From Acinetobacter halotolerans (GTDB lineage: Bacteria > Pseudomonadota > Gammaproteobacteria > Pseudomonadales > Moraxellaceae), in NCBI RefSeq assembly GCF_004208515.1, contig NZ_SGIM01000003.1, positions 310,001-374,000 of the forward strand: 64,000 nucleotides of DNA, written 5' to 3'. Position numbers and translations under genes: made by a program. Shown one piece after another: positions 44,271-53,817 of the stretch (position 1 is its first letter; each line of letters begins with the position of its first letter). A model generated the notes under the pieces. It did no database searches. It was given only the letters and a program-made list of their open reading frames with translations, and was not told the origin of the DNA.

Positions 44271-45290
44271 TTAATGATTCCGATTATACTGCCTAGGACT
44301 GTGCCCGAACCATCTTTTAAACGCATGATTGAAAGCCGCGGGTTCAGAATAGCCTAACATTTCCGCTATTTGCTCAATGGAATATGAGCTACCTTCTATG
44401 AATTTTATTGCCTTCTGTTTAATCAGTCTTTCACGAATTTCTTTATAGCTGGTCTGCATTTGCTGCAATTGATGCCTTAAAGTCCGCTCAGGAATTTTCA
44501 ATGCACATGCCGTTTCAGTCATGGTGGGTATGACCCCATTTTGCAATTCTAGATAGTCCTCAACGTATTCTACGATCGTCACTTTTGAGTGAGAAGCCTT
44601 CTCTAATTGTTCTATATCACGTAGGCATTTTTCTTCATACATTCTATAAGTCAATGTATCAGCCGAAGGAATTGCGACATCTAAAATTTGAGTATTATCT
44701 AGAATAAATACTGCTTGCTTACACGAAAATTTAACATCTTGACCATAATACTGCTGATATGCTTCGACCAACTGCAAATCCGTTGGTCTGTTAAAGGGTA
44801 GTTCAATCTGGATATTCGGTGCTTCTAGTCCCATCATCTTAAAAATATCTTGCAGGAACTTATAGGTTCCTGAGATTTCACACTGTGCCCTAAACTGCCC
44901 TAAATTGGTATCCAAATCAACAGGTTGGTAATATAAATGAATAGCGTTATTTTTAATTTCGAGCTGTAAAGAACCAAACAAATGCGTGAGCTGTTGAAAA
45001 CGCACGCCATTCAACAAGGCATGATGTAATGTATCACTGGTAACAATCAACATGAGAAATGGGCCATATCCAGTCAAAGCATAGTGCTGACCGATGAACA
45101 ACCCTTGTTCAGGTGAAATGTCTTGACTAATATGTTGCAGAATATCCCATTCAATGGCATCGGGTATAATTGAACTTGGATCTAAAGCGTCAGCCTGTAT
45201 TCCCATATTGGCTAAACGTGCATCCACATCGATACCGACATGACGCATGCCTTGAATCAAATACATCAATCCGAGGATAGATCTCTTCAT
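44271..45290 (-). CDS. AraC-family transcriptional regulator
   Basis: 339 residues from the ATG at 45290 (the frame also runs seven codons further to TTG). The first ~190 residues match the arabinose-binding-like domain of OruR/ArgR-type regulators (GLFIGQHYALTGYGPFLMLI). The C-terminal ~95 residues contain two helix-turn-helices (TACALKIPERTLRHQLQQM, AEMLGYSEPAAFNHAFKRWF). It is divergent from the monooxygenase gene, which it probably controls. Confidence 0.9.
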   Translation of the reverse strand: MKRSILGLMYLIQGMRHVGIDVDARLANMGIQADALDPSSIIPDAIEWDILQHISQDISPEQGLFIGQHYALTGYGPFLMLIVTSDTLHHALLNGVRFQQLTHLFGSLQLEIKNNAIHLYYQPVDLDTNLGQFRAQCEISGTYKFLQDIFKMMGLEAPNIQIELPFNRPTDLQLVEAYQQYYGQDVKFSCKQAVFILDNTQILDVAIPSADTLTYRMYEEKCLRDIEQLEKASHSKVTIVEYVEDYLELQNGVIPTMTETACALKIPERTLRHQLQQMQTSYKEIRERLIKQKAIKFIEGSSYSIEQIAEMLGYSEPAAFNHAFKRWFGHSPRQYNRNH

Positions 45291-45445
45291 AATTCTGGAT
45301 ACAGTTCTCAAAACTTTAATGTTTTACTATAAAAACTTTTATAAATGAATTGCCGAAATGATCAAGTTTTACGTCTATACAATCATATTTAATCTCGCCA
45401 AAACCTTTAAACTGACACAAAATTTAGCTGTGTAGGGCGTGGACT

Positions 45446-46960
45446 ATGCGTGATGTAAACCAAAAAGCAATTCAAAAAACTAAAGTTGCTATTATTGGTG
45501 CAGGATTTGGTGGTTTAGCGATGGCTATTCGACTATTACAAAGCCAAATCAAAGATTTTGTAATTTTAGAAAAAACCAATGATGTTGGTGGCACATGGCG
45601 TGAAAATCAATATCCTGGCGCAGCTTGTGATGTGCAATCACACATGTATTCCCTTTCATTTGCACCGAAAACTGATTGGTCAAAGCGCTATGCGGAAGCA
45701 GATGAAATCTTTGATTATATTCAAGATATTACTCAACAATATAATCTGAAAGATTATTGCAAATTCAACCATGAAGTCACTCATGCCGAGTTTGATGAAG
45801 AACGTAATATTTGGACGATAGAATTTAAAGATCAACCGACGCTTGAAGCTCAGTTTGTAATATTCGCTTCTGGCCCATTACATGTCCCTCAAATCCCGCA
45901 TCTAAAAGGGATTGAAAAGTTTAAAGGCAAAGTTTTCCATTCTTCTCAATGGGATCATGATTATGATCTTAACGGTAAATCTGTTGCGTCTATTGGCACG
46001 GGTGGCAGTGCAATTCAATATATTCCAGAAATTGCACCAGAAGTTAAGCAACTTTATGTTCTTCAACGTACTGCAGCTTGGGTCATCCCTCGCGACGAAC
46101 GTAAATACTCGCAGTTAAGTAAAACACTGTTTAAAGCATCTAATCTCTATCGTAAAATTCATCGTAGTCGTTTGTACTGGACCAACGAATCTCGCGTCGT
46201 ACCAATTGTACAACCTCAGATTATGAAATATGGTCAAAAACTTGCTGAAGCCTTTATTCGCTTCCAAGTCAAAGACAAAGAACTTGCAAAGAAACTTACC
46301 CCTGACTTTGTGATGGGTTGTAAGCGTATTCTGATTTCAAATAAATATTTTCCTACCTTCAACCGTAAAAATGTTGAGTTAATCACGGATGGTGTTCAAG
46401 AAATTACTGAAAATGGCATCATCACAAAAGATGGCAAAGAACGTCAAATTGATTGCTTAATTTACGGTACAGGCTTTATTACTGATCCACGTATCTACTT
46501 AAAGCATTTCGATTGTGTCGGACGCAATTGTATTGAACTCAAACAAGCTTGGAAAGATGGTGCAGAAAGTTACTATGGGATGAGCACCAAGAACTTCCCT
46601 AACTTGTTCCAGTTATTGGGACCTAATACGATTCTTGGTCATAACTCTGTGATCTTCATGATCGAGTCACAAGTAAATTACATTTTACAGCTTATCCAAA
46701 CCGTAGATAAAACAGGTACTCAAGCAGTAGAAATTAAGCATGAAGTACAAGATCAGTTCAATGAGCGTGTACAAGAGCAGCTTAAAGGTACCGTATGGCA
46801 AGCAGGTGGCTGTAGTAGTTGGTACCAATCAGCTGACGGTAAAAACTTCTCTTTATGGCCAACTTATACTTGGAGATTCTGGTTAGAAACACGTAAAGTG
46901 AATGTTGCTGATTATAACTTTCTCAGCACAACAGAAAACGTAAAAAACAATGCAGCCTAA
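45446..46960 (+). CDS. Baeyer-Villiger-type flavin monooxygenase
   Basis: 504 residues. FAD loop GAGFGG (18-23), the Baeyer-Villiger fingerprint FxGxxxHxxxW(P/D) as FKGKVFHSSQWD (159-170), and the NADPH loop IGTGGSA (about 183-189). Such enzymes insert oxygen next to a ketone carbon to form esters or lactones, often in catabolism of cyclic or long-chain ketones. It is divergent from an AraC regulator with a 155-base shared promoter region. AlmA-type alkane oxidation is possible but the fingerprint favours a BVMO. Confidence 0.88.
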   Translation: MRDVNQKAIQKTKVAIIGAGFGGLAMAIRLLQSQIKDFVILEKTNDVGGTWRENQYPGAACDVQSHMYSLSFAPKTDWSKRYAEADEIFDYIQDITQQYNLKDYCKFNHEVTHAEFDEERNIWTIEFKDQPTLEAQFVIFASGPLHVPQIPHLKGIEKFKGKVFHSSQWDHDYDLNGKSVASIGTGGSAIQYIPEIAPEVKQLYVLQRTAAWVIPRDERKYSQLSKTLFKASNLYRKIHRSRLYWTNESRVVPIVQPQIMKYGQKLAEAFIRFQVKDKELAKKLTPDFVMGCKRILISNKYFPTFNRKNVELITDGVQEITENGIITKDGKERQIDCLIYGTGFITDPRIYLKHFDCVGRNCIELKQAWKDGAESYYGMSTKNFPNLFQLLGPNTILGHNSVIFMIESQVNYILQLIQTVDKTGTQAVEIKHEVQDQFNERVQEQLKGTVWQAGGCSSWYQSADGKNFSLWPTYTWRFWLETRKVNVADYNFLSTTENVKNNAA

Positions 46961-46978
46961 TCAATAATTCCTCATAAT

Positions 46979-47008
46979 AAGCAGGTTATTCGTGACCTGC
47001 TTTTTTTT
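46979..47008 (+). terminator. Terminator of the monooxygenase gene, abutting the lysO start codon
   Basis: AAGCAGGT (46979-46986) and ACCTGCTT (46995-47002) pair around eight bases and run into eight T, 47001-47008. The ATG of the next gene is at 47009, so the terminator U-tract is directly 5' of a start codon. Confidence 0.88.
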
Positions 47009-47926
47009 ATGCAATCTGCTGTTCTTATTTTCCAAATCTTTATTGCAATAAGTCTAGGCTATTTTTTAGCACCCTATTTATCACAAAAAAATAAACGTTT
47101 TGTCTTTAAAGTACTTCCTTATTTTTCCTATATTTTATTAATCAGTGTTGCATTCGAACTCGCCCAAGCGTTGAATCATATTCAAAATCCCGTTGCAATT
47201 TTACCTCCTGCACTATTAATCGCATTTAGCACATCGATGGGTTCATTCTTCATTTGCTTGATGACTTATAAAGTCATTGATCGTCAAAGCGTACAAGGAA
47301 GAATATCATCACATCTATTTATCAATGCATTGAAAAATATTGCTAAAGCATTTTTAGCATTGGGTGTCGGAATTTTGTTGGGTGCGTTTGTAAATATGTC
47401 TAATCTACAGATCACATTTAACAGTTGGTATTTATTACTGGTCTTTATCTGCTTGATCGGTGTTGAACTCGCATTTACACAGTTTGACCGTAGTTGGTTA
47501 AGTTGGAAAATTTTACTTGTTCCTATTGCTGCCATCATTGGCTCGTGTATAGCCTCTATTTTCAACTATTTTATTCTATCCAATCACTTTAGCTTGAATG
47601 AGGTGATGGCTTTGGCTCAAGGCTATGGTTGGTATTCAATGTCTGGGATTTTATTCACAGAACTACACTCAGCCAAACTTGGTGGGATTGCGTTATTAAC
47701 TGATCTGTTTAGAGAAATTTTCGCGATTCTATTGATGTATTGTCTCGGTTGGCGTTTTCCACGATCGGCAATTTCAAGTGCTGGCGCAACCTCGATGGAT
47801 GTCACACTCGCCATGGTCAAACAATCATGTGGTACGCATTACATACCACATGCGATGATGAGCGGATTAATTCTTTCTTTACTTGCACCACTGTTAATCA
47901 GCTTGTTTTTAAATCTGAAATTATAA
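47009..47926 (+). CDS. lysO: LysO-family amino acid exporter
   Basis: 305 residues, inner membrane, about 8-10 hydrophobic helices. The second half has the LysO pattern QGYGWYSMSGILFTE, IALLTDLFREIFAILL, and GATSMDVTLAMVKQSCG. LysO exports lysine or thialysine. The ATG follows immediately after a terminator and there is no ribosome site, which makes the start or the mode of translation doubtful. See findings. The start is taken because the family N terminus fits. Confidence 0.8.
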   Translation: MQSAVLIFQIFIAISLGYFLAPYLSQKNKRFVFKVLPYFSYILLISVAFELAQALNHIQNPVAILPPALLIAFSTSMGSFFICLMTYKVIDRQSVQGRISSHLFINALKNIAKAFLALGVGILLGAFVNMSNLQITFNSWYLLLVFICLIGVELAFTQFDRSWLSWKILLVPIAAIIGSCIASIFNYFILSNHFSLNEVMALAQGYGWYSMSGILFTELHSAKLGGIALLTDLFREIFAILLMYCLGWRFPRSAISSAGATSMDVTLAMVKQSCGTHYIPHAMMSGLILSLLAPLLISLFLNLKL

Positions 47927-47995
47927 TGGCTATTCAGTTTGCTAATTCGTCGATCACACCATAGGCGAACATAGTTCACCTATCCATGAGTAGAT

Positions 47996-48676
47996 TTAAA
48001 TCGAAGCTAAAATCGACTTTAACATTTCGGTTGGATTGTCTGCTTTGGTAATGGGGCGACCAATCACTAAGTGTGTAGAACCATCTTGCATCGCTTGTTT
48101 TGGTGTCACGATACGTTTTTGGTCATCAGCATTTGAACCTTCAGGACGTATACCCGGCGTTACAAGTGCAAAATCTTGACCGAGCATTTCACGTAAAATT
48201 TTGGCTTCTTGGGCAGAACATACCACACCATCCAAACCACTCTCTTGTGTGAGTTTTGCTAAGCGCTGTACCTGCTCAACGGGTTCTATATCTAAACCAA
48301 TATCACGTAAATCTTCACGCCCCATAGAGGTTAAAACAGTCACTGCAATCAATTGCGTTTGATAGTTGCCCGCCTGCAATCGCTCAACACAAGTTTCCAT
48401 CATCTTGCGACCGCCGGATGCATGAACATTAACCATCCACACGCCTAAATCAGCAGCCGCACAAACGGCTTGCGCTGTTGTATTTGGAATATCATGAAAT
48501 TTTAGATCAAGGAAAACGTCAAAACCTTTATCTTGTAGGTTTTTAACAATAGATGGACCTTCACGAGTAAAAAGCTCCTTGCCCACTTTTACACGACAAA
48601 GTGACGGATCAAGCTGATCTACAATAGTTAGGGCGTCAAATTGGCTTTTTGCGTCTAAGGCAACAATAATACTCAC
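47996..48676 (-). CDS. pyrF: Orotidine 5'-phosphate decarboxylase
   Basis: Last step of UMP synthesis. From GTG at 48676 it has 226 residues beginning [15 protein letters not shown] (initiator as Met), with [12 protein letters not shown], the catalytic [19 protein letters not shown] and [15 protein letters not shown]. The open frame continues 33 codons upstream through a non-homologous stretch, so I reject the longer start. It follows an XRE-cupin gene rather than lapB. Confidence 0.94.
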   Translation of the reverse strand: MSIIVALDAKSQFDALTIVDQLDPSLCRVKVGKELFTREGPSIVKNLQDKGFDVFLDLKFHDIPNTTAQAVCAAADLGVWMVNVHASGGRKMMETCVERLQAGNYQTQLIAVTVLTSMGREDLRDIGLDIEPVEQVQRLAKLTQESGLDGVVCSAQEAKILREMLGQDFALVTPGIRPEGSNADDQKRIVTPKQAMQDGSTHLVIGRPITKADNPTEMLKSILASI

Positions 48677-48787
48677 AAATCTAATTCCATCACATAAAAA
48701 TCGGTTCATTATAAGATGATTAATAAAATGAACAAAGCAAGAAAGCATCCAGAATGAAAAAAGCTTTCTCACCACGACTCTATTAAG

Positions 48788-49336
48788 CTATCTTTGCTCA
48801 GAAATTAATATTGCTCTGGTGTCTTGTTCTAGCGCTTCAAAAATATGTTCTTGGTCAGCAGGATAACAAATATAATCTCCCTCATTTAACAATACAGCAT
48901 CGGAAGTTAATCCGACCTTTGCTCTTCCTTTCATGATAATAATATGTTCAATACTACCTATCGGATGCGGTTGACTACAACGTGGTTCGCCCGGTTGCGT
49001 TGTCAAAATATACACATCTCTTCGAGCTCCTGTTGGACATATTGCCAATAAAATCGCTTGATAATGTGCAATCTCTGATGAAACAGACGGCCCTTCACCA
49101 AAACGAATGACTTGTGTCTGAGCAATATTTGTTTCCATCAACTTAGCGAAAGGAATATCCAAGGCAACACATAAAGCCCATAAAGTTTCTAAACTAGGAT
49201 TTCCTTGAGCCGCTTCTAATTGAGACAATGTCGATTTAGCAATACCTGCGCGACGAGCAAGTTCCGCCAAAGATACTCCAGCTTTTTGTCTTTCTCTCTG
49301 CAAACCTTTTGCAACAATTTCTATTGGCAACGCCAT
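48788..49336 (-). CDS. XRE-family regulator with a C-terminal cupin domain
   Basis: 182 residues: an N-terminal helix-turn-helix (about 12-65: KAGVSLAELARRAGIAKSTL, SQLEAAQGNPSLETLWAL) and a cupin from about 110 (PIGSIEHIIIMKGRAKVGL, LNEGDYICYPADQEHIFEA). XRE-cupin proteins sense a small ligand and commonly control a divergent transporter. It is divergent from azlCD over a 90-base region that contains an inverted repeat. Confidence 0.88.
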   Translation of the reverse strand: MALPIEIVAKGLQRERQKAGVSLAELARRAGIAKSTLSQLEAAQGNPSLETLWALCVALDIPFAKLMETNIAQTQVIRFGEGPSVSSEIAHYQAILLAICPTGARRDVYILTTQPGEPRCSQPHPIGSIEHIIIMKGRAKVGLTSDAVLLNEGDYICYPADQEHIFEALEQDTRAILISEQR

Positions 49337-49348
49337 AAAACACCATAA

Positions 49349-49410
49349 AGAACGAACGTTCGCTTTGACGAACAGGTAAATATTATTCTATTATATCGTA
49401 CGCTCGTTCT
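49349..49410. promoter_or_regulatory. Inverted-repeat operator between the XRE-cupin gene and azlC
   Basis: AGAACGAACGTTCG at 49349-49362 on the plus strand pairs with the reverse complement of CGTACGCTCGTTCT at 49397-49410 at 12 of 14 positions (AGAACGAGCGTACG). The first copy contains the perfect palindrome CGAACGTTCG (49353-49362). Two facing copies in a divergent promoter are a likely target of the XRE-cupin regulator. Confidence 0.65.
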
Positions 49411-49425
49411 ACATAGAAACCAATA

Positions 49426-50082
49426 ATGCAAGATAAAGATCGATATAACCTGATTAAAGCAATAATACTCATATCAATTGCAACGGGTATTGTTGGCATT
49501 TCACTCGGTTCAGTGGCAGCCAGCTTTAACCTTCCAATTTGGATACCATTATTATTATCAGTTACCGTACTTGCAGGTGCAGCAGAATTCACTTTTATTG
49601 GAATGGTTGCTACTGGCACAAACCCAATTTTTGCTGCGCTGACAGGTATATTAATCAATATGCGTCACTTTCCATTTGGGCTATCAGTCGCAACATTTAT
49701 CGAGACCAATGCTTACAGATTTATTGCTTGTCATATCATGAACGATGAAAGTGTGATGTTTGGCTTAAGTCAACAATCACCACAATTTAAAAAGTGGGCC
49801 TACTGGATGTGTGGCTTAGGAATTAGTGTTCTTTGGCCAATCGGTGTTTTGATCGGTTATCTATTGAGTAAGACCATTCCAGATATTTATGTATTTGGCA
49901 TTGATGCTGCATTTCCAGCAATTCTTTTCGCACTAATTTTGCCACTATTAAGAAACAAAACAACTCGAAACAGAGTTTTTATCGGCACTACCCTATCTTT
50001 AGCTTCAATCCCTTTACTCCCAACGGGCTTACCCGTTTTAGTGTCAATGTTGGGTTTACTTTTGGGGAGTAAGTCAAAATGA
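49426..50082 (+). CDS. azlC: AzlC-family branched-chain amino acid exporter, large subunit
   Basis: 218 residues, about seven membrane helices. The core segments AGAAEFTFIGMVATGTNPIFAAL and NMRHFPFGLS are AzlC signature regions, and DAAFPAILFALILPLL is typical of the C-terminal half. Paired AzlCD exports branched-chain or other small amino acids (known for YgaZH and AzlCD). No strong ribosome site. The stop overlaps azlD (ATGA). Confidence 0.92.
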   Translation: MQDKDRYNLIKAIILISIATGIVGISLGSVAASFNLPIWIPLLLSVTVLAGAAEFTFIGMVATGTNPIFAALTGILINMRHFPFGLSVATFIETNAYRFIACHIMNDESVMFGLSQQSPQFKKWAYWMCGLGISVLWPIGVLIGYLLSKTIPDIYVFGIDAAFPAILFALILPLLRNKTTRNRVFIGTTLSLASIPLLPTGLPVLVSMLGLLLGSKSK

Positions 50083-50405
50083 GCCATGGTCAAAGCTATA
50101 TCTTTGTTGGAATCGTTATTTTAGCTTTAGGGACTTACCTGATTCGCTATTCTGGCTTTTATTTAGCCAACCGTATGACGATAAATGAACAGCATAGACA
50201 ACTCTTATCCGATTCAGCTTGCGTACTGCTATTTACACTAGCCGTATTTAATACACTTTTCACAGAGAACCATTTTAGTGGCATAAGTAAAATTATCGGC
50301 GTTTCAGTTGCTATTATTTTTGCTTGGAAAAAATACTCTCTTATTATTGTTATTTTAATGGCAATGATGGTGACCGCAACCTTAAGATATTTTGGCTTTC
50401 CTTAA
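50079..50405 (+). CDS. azlD: AzlD-family small subunit
   Basis: 108 residues, four hydrophobic helices; LGTYLIRYSGFYLANRMTI is the AzlD core. It starts inside the last four bases of azlC (ATGA), so the two are translationally coupled and form the exporter. Confidence 0.92.
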   Translation: MSHGQSYIFVGIVILALGTYLIRYSGFYLANRMTINEQHRQLLSDSACVLLFTLAVFNTLFTENHFSGISKIIGVSVAIIFAWKKYSLIIVILMAMMVTATLRYFGFP

Positions 50406-50409
50406 AGAA

Positions 50410-50436
50410 AAAAATAGCTCTTTAATCAAATAAAGA
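50410..50436 (+). terminator. Terminator after azlD
   Basis: AAATAGCTCTTTA and TAAAGAGCTATTT pair around a short loop and run into TTTTTTG, five bases after the azlD stop. It also faces lapA. Confidence 0.88.
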
Positions 50437-50491
50437 GCTATTTTTTGAACTATAAAATCCTACGGATATTATAGCGCTTGAAATATCTTAA

Positions 50492-50857
50492 TTAGAGCGG
50501 ATTACGAGGTTGGCTTTCCGAATTAATATCCATCACCGTTTTCTCATGTCTCACACTAGCTGCAACTTCTGCGGCAGCTTGCTGAGCAAGTTGAATTTGC
50601 TCTTTCCGAAGATGATCGATATCTTTACGTAATCGCTTGATTTCCCAACTTGTTTGGAAAACGCGAAAAACTTGTACACCAAGCAACAATCCGACTACAA
50701 CACCCAATGCTAAAGTCAATAAAAGCAATAGACCTAAACGCATTGCAGGAACTTGAGTAAACAATAGATCTACTGGTAGTTCTGTAGGGTTTTGCAGCAC
50801 TAAAGCAAGTGAATAACCAAAAATAACAACGAGTAATGCAATTAATACATAACGCAT
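50492..50857 (-). CDS. lapA: LapA-like (DUF1049) membrane protein
   Basis: 121 residues with two hydrophobic segments (YVLIALLVVIFGYSLALVL and RLGLLLLLTLALGVVVGLLLG) followed by a coiled-coil-like charged tail (EIKRLRKDIDHLRKEQIQL). LapA works with LapB in lipopolysaccharide assembly and LpxC control in enterics. GAGG supports the ATG at 50857; GTG at 50863 is two codons upstream. It follows ihfB by 14 bases, but lapB is not downstream as expected. Confidence 0.85.
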   Translation of the reverse strand: MRYVLIALLVVIFGYSLALVLQNPTELPVDLLFTQVPAMRLGLLLLLTLALGVVVGLLLGVQVFRVFQTSWEIKRLRKDIDHLRKEQIQLAQQAAAEVAASVRHEKTVMDINSESQPRNPL

Positions 50858-50871
50858 ATACACCTCAACTC

Positions 50872-51174
50872 TTAATTAGCGGTTTCGTTTACTGCATCAC
50901 GAAGTGCTTTACCTGGTTTAAAATGAGGAACAGCTTTTGCGGCAACATCGACAGATTTACCCGTTTTAGGATTACGTCCTAAACGTGGCTCTCGGTGGTG
51001 TAAAGCAAAGCTACCAAAACCACGAATTTCAATACGATCACCTGTTGAAAGTGCTTCAATCATTTGATCGATCATAATTTTAACAGCATCTTCCACTAAA
51101 GGTTCAGCCAAGTGTGGGTTTTTAAGTGCAATCCGTTCAATTAAATCAGATTTATTAAGTGCTTCAGTAGTCAT
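50872..51174 (-). CDS. ihfB: Integration host factor beta subunit
   Basis: 100 residues. [21 protein letters not shown], the DNA-bending arm [21 protein letters not shown] and the C-terminal [13 protein letters not shown] are typical of HU/IHF proteins. IHF bends DNA at promoters, including those of sigma-54 genes such as glnLG. Located between rpsA and lapA as in other gammaproteobacteria. Confidence 0.95.
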   Translation of the reverse strand: MTTEALNKSDLIERIALKNPHLAEPLVEDAVKIMIDQMIEALSTGDRIEIRGFGSFALHHREPRLGRNPKTGKSVDVAAKAVPHFKPGKALRDAVNETAN

Positions 51175-51234
51175 TGATGACCTCTTTAATTATTGCTACT
51201 TCTCAGTATTTTAATAATAACCTGTTTAAATACA

Positions 51235-51272
51235 AAACGGTAGCGCAGTACATCAATACTACGCTACCGTTT
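51235..51272. repeat. Large perfect hairpin between rpsA and ihfB
   Basis: AAACGGTAGCG (51235-51245) and CGCTACCGTTT (51262-51272) are perfect 11-base arms, and the inner AGTA/TACT can pair too. It lies 60 bases before the ihfB start codon and stands next to the rpsA terminator. Attenuator, processing site or ihfB promoter element are all possible. Confidence 0.7.
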
Positions 51273-51287
51273 ACAGTATTTTTGTAT

Positions 51288-51324
51288 AAAAAGGTGCGTA
51301 TCTGTTACAAGAAACGTACCTTTT
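51288..51324 (-). terminator. Terminator after rpsA
   Basis: On the minus strand AAAAGGTACGT and ACGCACCTTTT pair with one mismatch and run into TTTTATAC, just after the rpsA stop at 51331. Confidence 0.75.
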
Positions 51325-51330
51325 AACAAA

Positions 51331-53013
51331 TTACTTCATTTGTGCTTTAATTAAGTCACCAATGGTTTTAGGACCATTGCTTTCTGCAGTTTGAGTTGCA
51401 GCAGCTTGACGAACATTGTTCACAGCTTCTTTCTCTTCAGCTTCGTCTTTCGCTTTGATAGACAAGTTGATAGAGCGAGATTTACGATCAACGTTGATGA
51501 TCTTCGCTTCAACTTCTTGACCAACTTCTAAGAATTTAGTCGCATCTTCAACGCGGTCGCGGTTGATTTCAGATGCTTTAAGCGTTGCTTCGATGTCATC
51601 AGCAAGTTTAACAGTTGCACCTTTAGCATCAACTGCAGTCACAGTACCTTTAACTAAAGCACCGCGTTCATTCGCAGCCAAGAAGTCATTGAATGGATCA
51701 CTGTTTAATTGCTTGATACCAAGGCTGATACGGTTACCTTCAGCATCTACAGATAAGATAACTGCTTCAACTGTGTCACCTTTCTTGTAACGACGAATAG
51801 CTTCTTCGCCTTGTTCGTTCCAAGAAATATCAGACAAGTGTACTAAACCATCAATTCCACCAGATAAACCGATGAAGATACCGAAATCAGTAATTGACTT
51901 GATCGTACCAGAAACTTTTTCGCCTTTTTCATTCGCTTTAGCAAACTCTTCCCATGGGTTAGCACGAGTTTGTTTGATACCCAATGAAATACGACGACGT
52001 TCTTCATCAACTTCAAGAACCATAACATCAACTTCATCACCGATCTGAACAACTTTAGATGGGTGGATGTTTTTGTTAGTGTGGTCCATTTCTGAAACGT
52101 GTACTAAGCCTTCAACGCCTTCAGCGATTTCAGCAAAACAACCGTAATCAGTTAAGTTAGTCACACGAGCTTTAACGATAGAACCTTTAGGATAACGGTT
52201 CATGATCGCTAACCATGGATCTTCGCCTAATTGCTTAAGACCTAAAGATACGCGGTTACGCTCACGGTCAAACTTAAGTACTTTAACTGTAACTTCTTGA
52301 CCAACTTCAACAACTTCTGAAGGGTGTTTGATACGTTTCCAAGCCATATCTGTGATATGAAGAAGACCATCAATACCACCAAGATCAACGAATGCACCGT
52401 AATCAGTAAGGTTCTTAATAGTACCTGTAACTGTTTGGCCTTCTTCAAGTTGAGCAAGTAATGCTTCACGGTCAGCTGAAGATTCAGCTTCCATAACTGC
52501 ACGACGAGATACAACAACGTTGTTACGTTTAGCATCAAGTTTGATTACTTTAAACTCTAACTCTTTACCTTCAAGGTGAGTTGTATCACGGATAGGACGC
52601 GTGTCAACTAAAGAACCTGGTAAGAATGCACGAACAGGACCGATGTCAACAGTGAAACCGCCTTTAACCTTACCAGAGATAACACCAGTAACGATTTCGC
52701 CGTCTTCAAAGATTTTCTCAAGCTTAGTCCAAGTTTCAGCACGTTTTGCTTTTTCACGTGATAAAACTGTTTGACCCATACCGTTGTCAAGTGCTTCAAC
52801 CACTACGTCAACAGTATCACCAACTTGAACTTCAAGTTCACGTTGTTCATTTAAAAATTCAGCACGATCAACAACGCCTTCAGATTTAAGGCCAGTGTCA
52901 ACAGTAACCCAGTCAGAATCGATACTAACAACAGTACCTTGGATGACTGCACCCTTTTCAACGTTGAGGTTTAATTCACTTTCTTCAAAGAGGGCTGCAA
53001 AAGATTCGGTCAT
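51331..53013 (-). CDS. rpsA: 30S ribosomal protein S1
   Basis: 560 residues with six consecutive S1 RNA-binding domains (starting at about residues 22, 105, 192, 277, 364 and 451), the later ones with the repeated [21 protein letters not shown] type strands and [15 protein letters not shown]1 brings mRNA to the 30S subunit. The first two domains are of the ribosome-anchoring kind. It lies downstream of cmk with about 115 bases between, as in other gammaproteobacteria. Confidence 0.98.
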   Translation of the reverse strand: MTESFAALFEESELNLNVEKGAVIQGTVVSIDSDWVTVDTGLKSEGVVDRAEFLNEQRELEVQVGDTVDVVVEALDNGMGQTVLSREKAKRAETWTKLEKIFEDGEIVTGVISGKVKGGFTVDIGPVRAFLPGSLVDTRPIRDTTHLEGKELEFKVIKLDAKRNNVVVSRRAVMEAESSADREALLAQLEEGQTVTGTIKNLTDYGAFVDLGGIDGLLHITDMAWKRIKHPSEVVEVGQEVTVKVLKFDRERNRVSLGLKQLGEDPWLAIMNRYPKGSIVKARVTNLTDYGCFAEIAEGVEGLVHVSEMDHTNKNIHPSKVVQIGDEVDVMVLEVDEERRRISLGIKQTRANPWEEFAKANEKGEKVSGTIKSITDFGIFIGLSGGIDGLVHLSDISWNEQGEEAIRRYKKGDTVEAVILSVDAEGNRISLGIKQLNSDPFNDFLAANERGALVKGTVTAVDAKGATVKLADDIEATLKASEINRDRVEDATKFLEVGQEVEAKIINVDRKSRSINLSIKAKDEAEEKEAVNNVRQAAATQTAESNGPKTIGDLIKAQMK

Positions 53014-53127
53014 GATATACCTGATAAAGTCCGCGGTCTTGGATCAGACAAGGCCGGTTTAGTTAAGTTGTTACATTGTCCAAAAAATCTGATCAAGCAA
53101 TGCTTCAACTGATAAAAAATTGTGTAT

Positions 53128-53814
53128 CTATTTTATACGGCTATTGATATAGTCAACCATCAACTGAAACACTTCATTGATACCTATTGTAGAACTATCA
53201 ATGACATACGCATCTTCAGCAGGTCTGAGAGGAGCAACTGTACGCTCCATATCTCTTTTATCCCTAGCCTGTATGTTAGATAAAATGTCGCTTATTTTAG
53301 CATCAAGACCCATGCCCTGCAACTGTTTTACACGGCGCTCAGCACGAGACTCAGCCGATGCCGTTAAATAAATTTTAGCTTGCGCTTCTGGAAAGATCGA
53401 TGTCGCCATATCACGGCCATCAGCAACCAAGCCAGGCGTTTGGATAAATGCACGTTGGCGCTCAAATAATGCTTTACGTAATTCAGGGACAGCCGCAACT
53501 TTTGATGCGTACTCTCCAACCTGCTCAGTCCTGATCGTATTGGTGACATCGACACCATCCAACAAGATCAATGTAGTTGTATCCGTTGTTTTGAATTCAA
53601 TATCCAAATTGAGTGCACAATCAATACATTGTTCTAATTTTACATCTAATTGGTCGAGCAAACCTTGTTGAAACAATGACAGCCCAAGTAGACGATAAAG
53701 TGCGCCTGAATCTAATAAATTATAATGGTAATGAGCAGCAATTTTAGCAGCCAAAGTCCCCTTACCAGACCCACTTGGACCATCAATCGTAATAATATGA
53801 ACTGTCATTCCCAT
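53128..53814 (-). CDS. cmk: Cytidylate kinase
   Basis: 228 residues. P-loop [25 protein letters not shown], and [20 protein letters not shown] are the Cmk marks. It phosphorylates CMP and dCMP. Two in-frame starts, ATG at 53814 and 53808, differ by two codons. The stop codon of the upstream SRPBCC gene is three bases from the first. Confidence 0.95.
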   Translation of the reverse strand: MGMTVHIITIDGPSGSGKGTLAAKIAAHYHYNLLDSGALYRLLGLSLFQQGLLDQLDVKLEQCIDCALNLDIEFKTTDTTTLILLDGVDVTNTIRTEQVGEYASKVAAVPELRKALFERQRAFIQTPGLVADGRDMATSIFPEAQAKIYLTASAESRAERRVKQLQGMGLDAKISDILSNIQARDKRDMERTVAPLRPAEDAYVIDSSTIGINEVFQLMVDYINSRIK

Positions 53815-53817
53815 CTC

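Noticed and set aside
48677..48775. 33-codon N-terminal extension of pyrF
   Set aside because: The orotidine decarboxylase barrel starts at SIIVALD; the extension has no homology and lies in the promoter gap next to the XRE-cupin gene.
51843..52799. Leucine- and valine-rich frames inside rpsA
   Set aside because: They are in another frame of a strongly conserved ribosomal protein gene; their composition is a by-product of S1 repeat codons.
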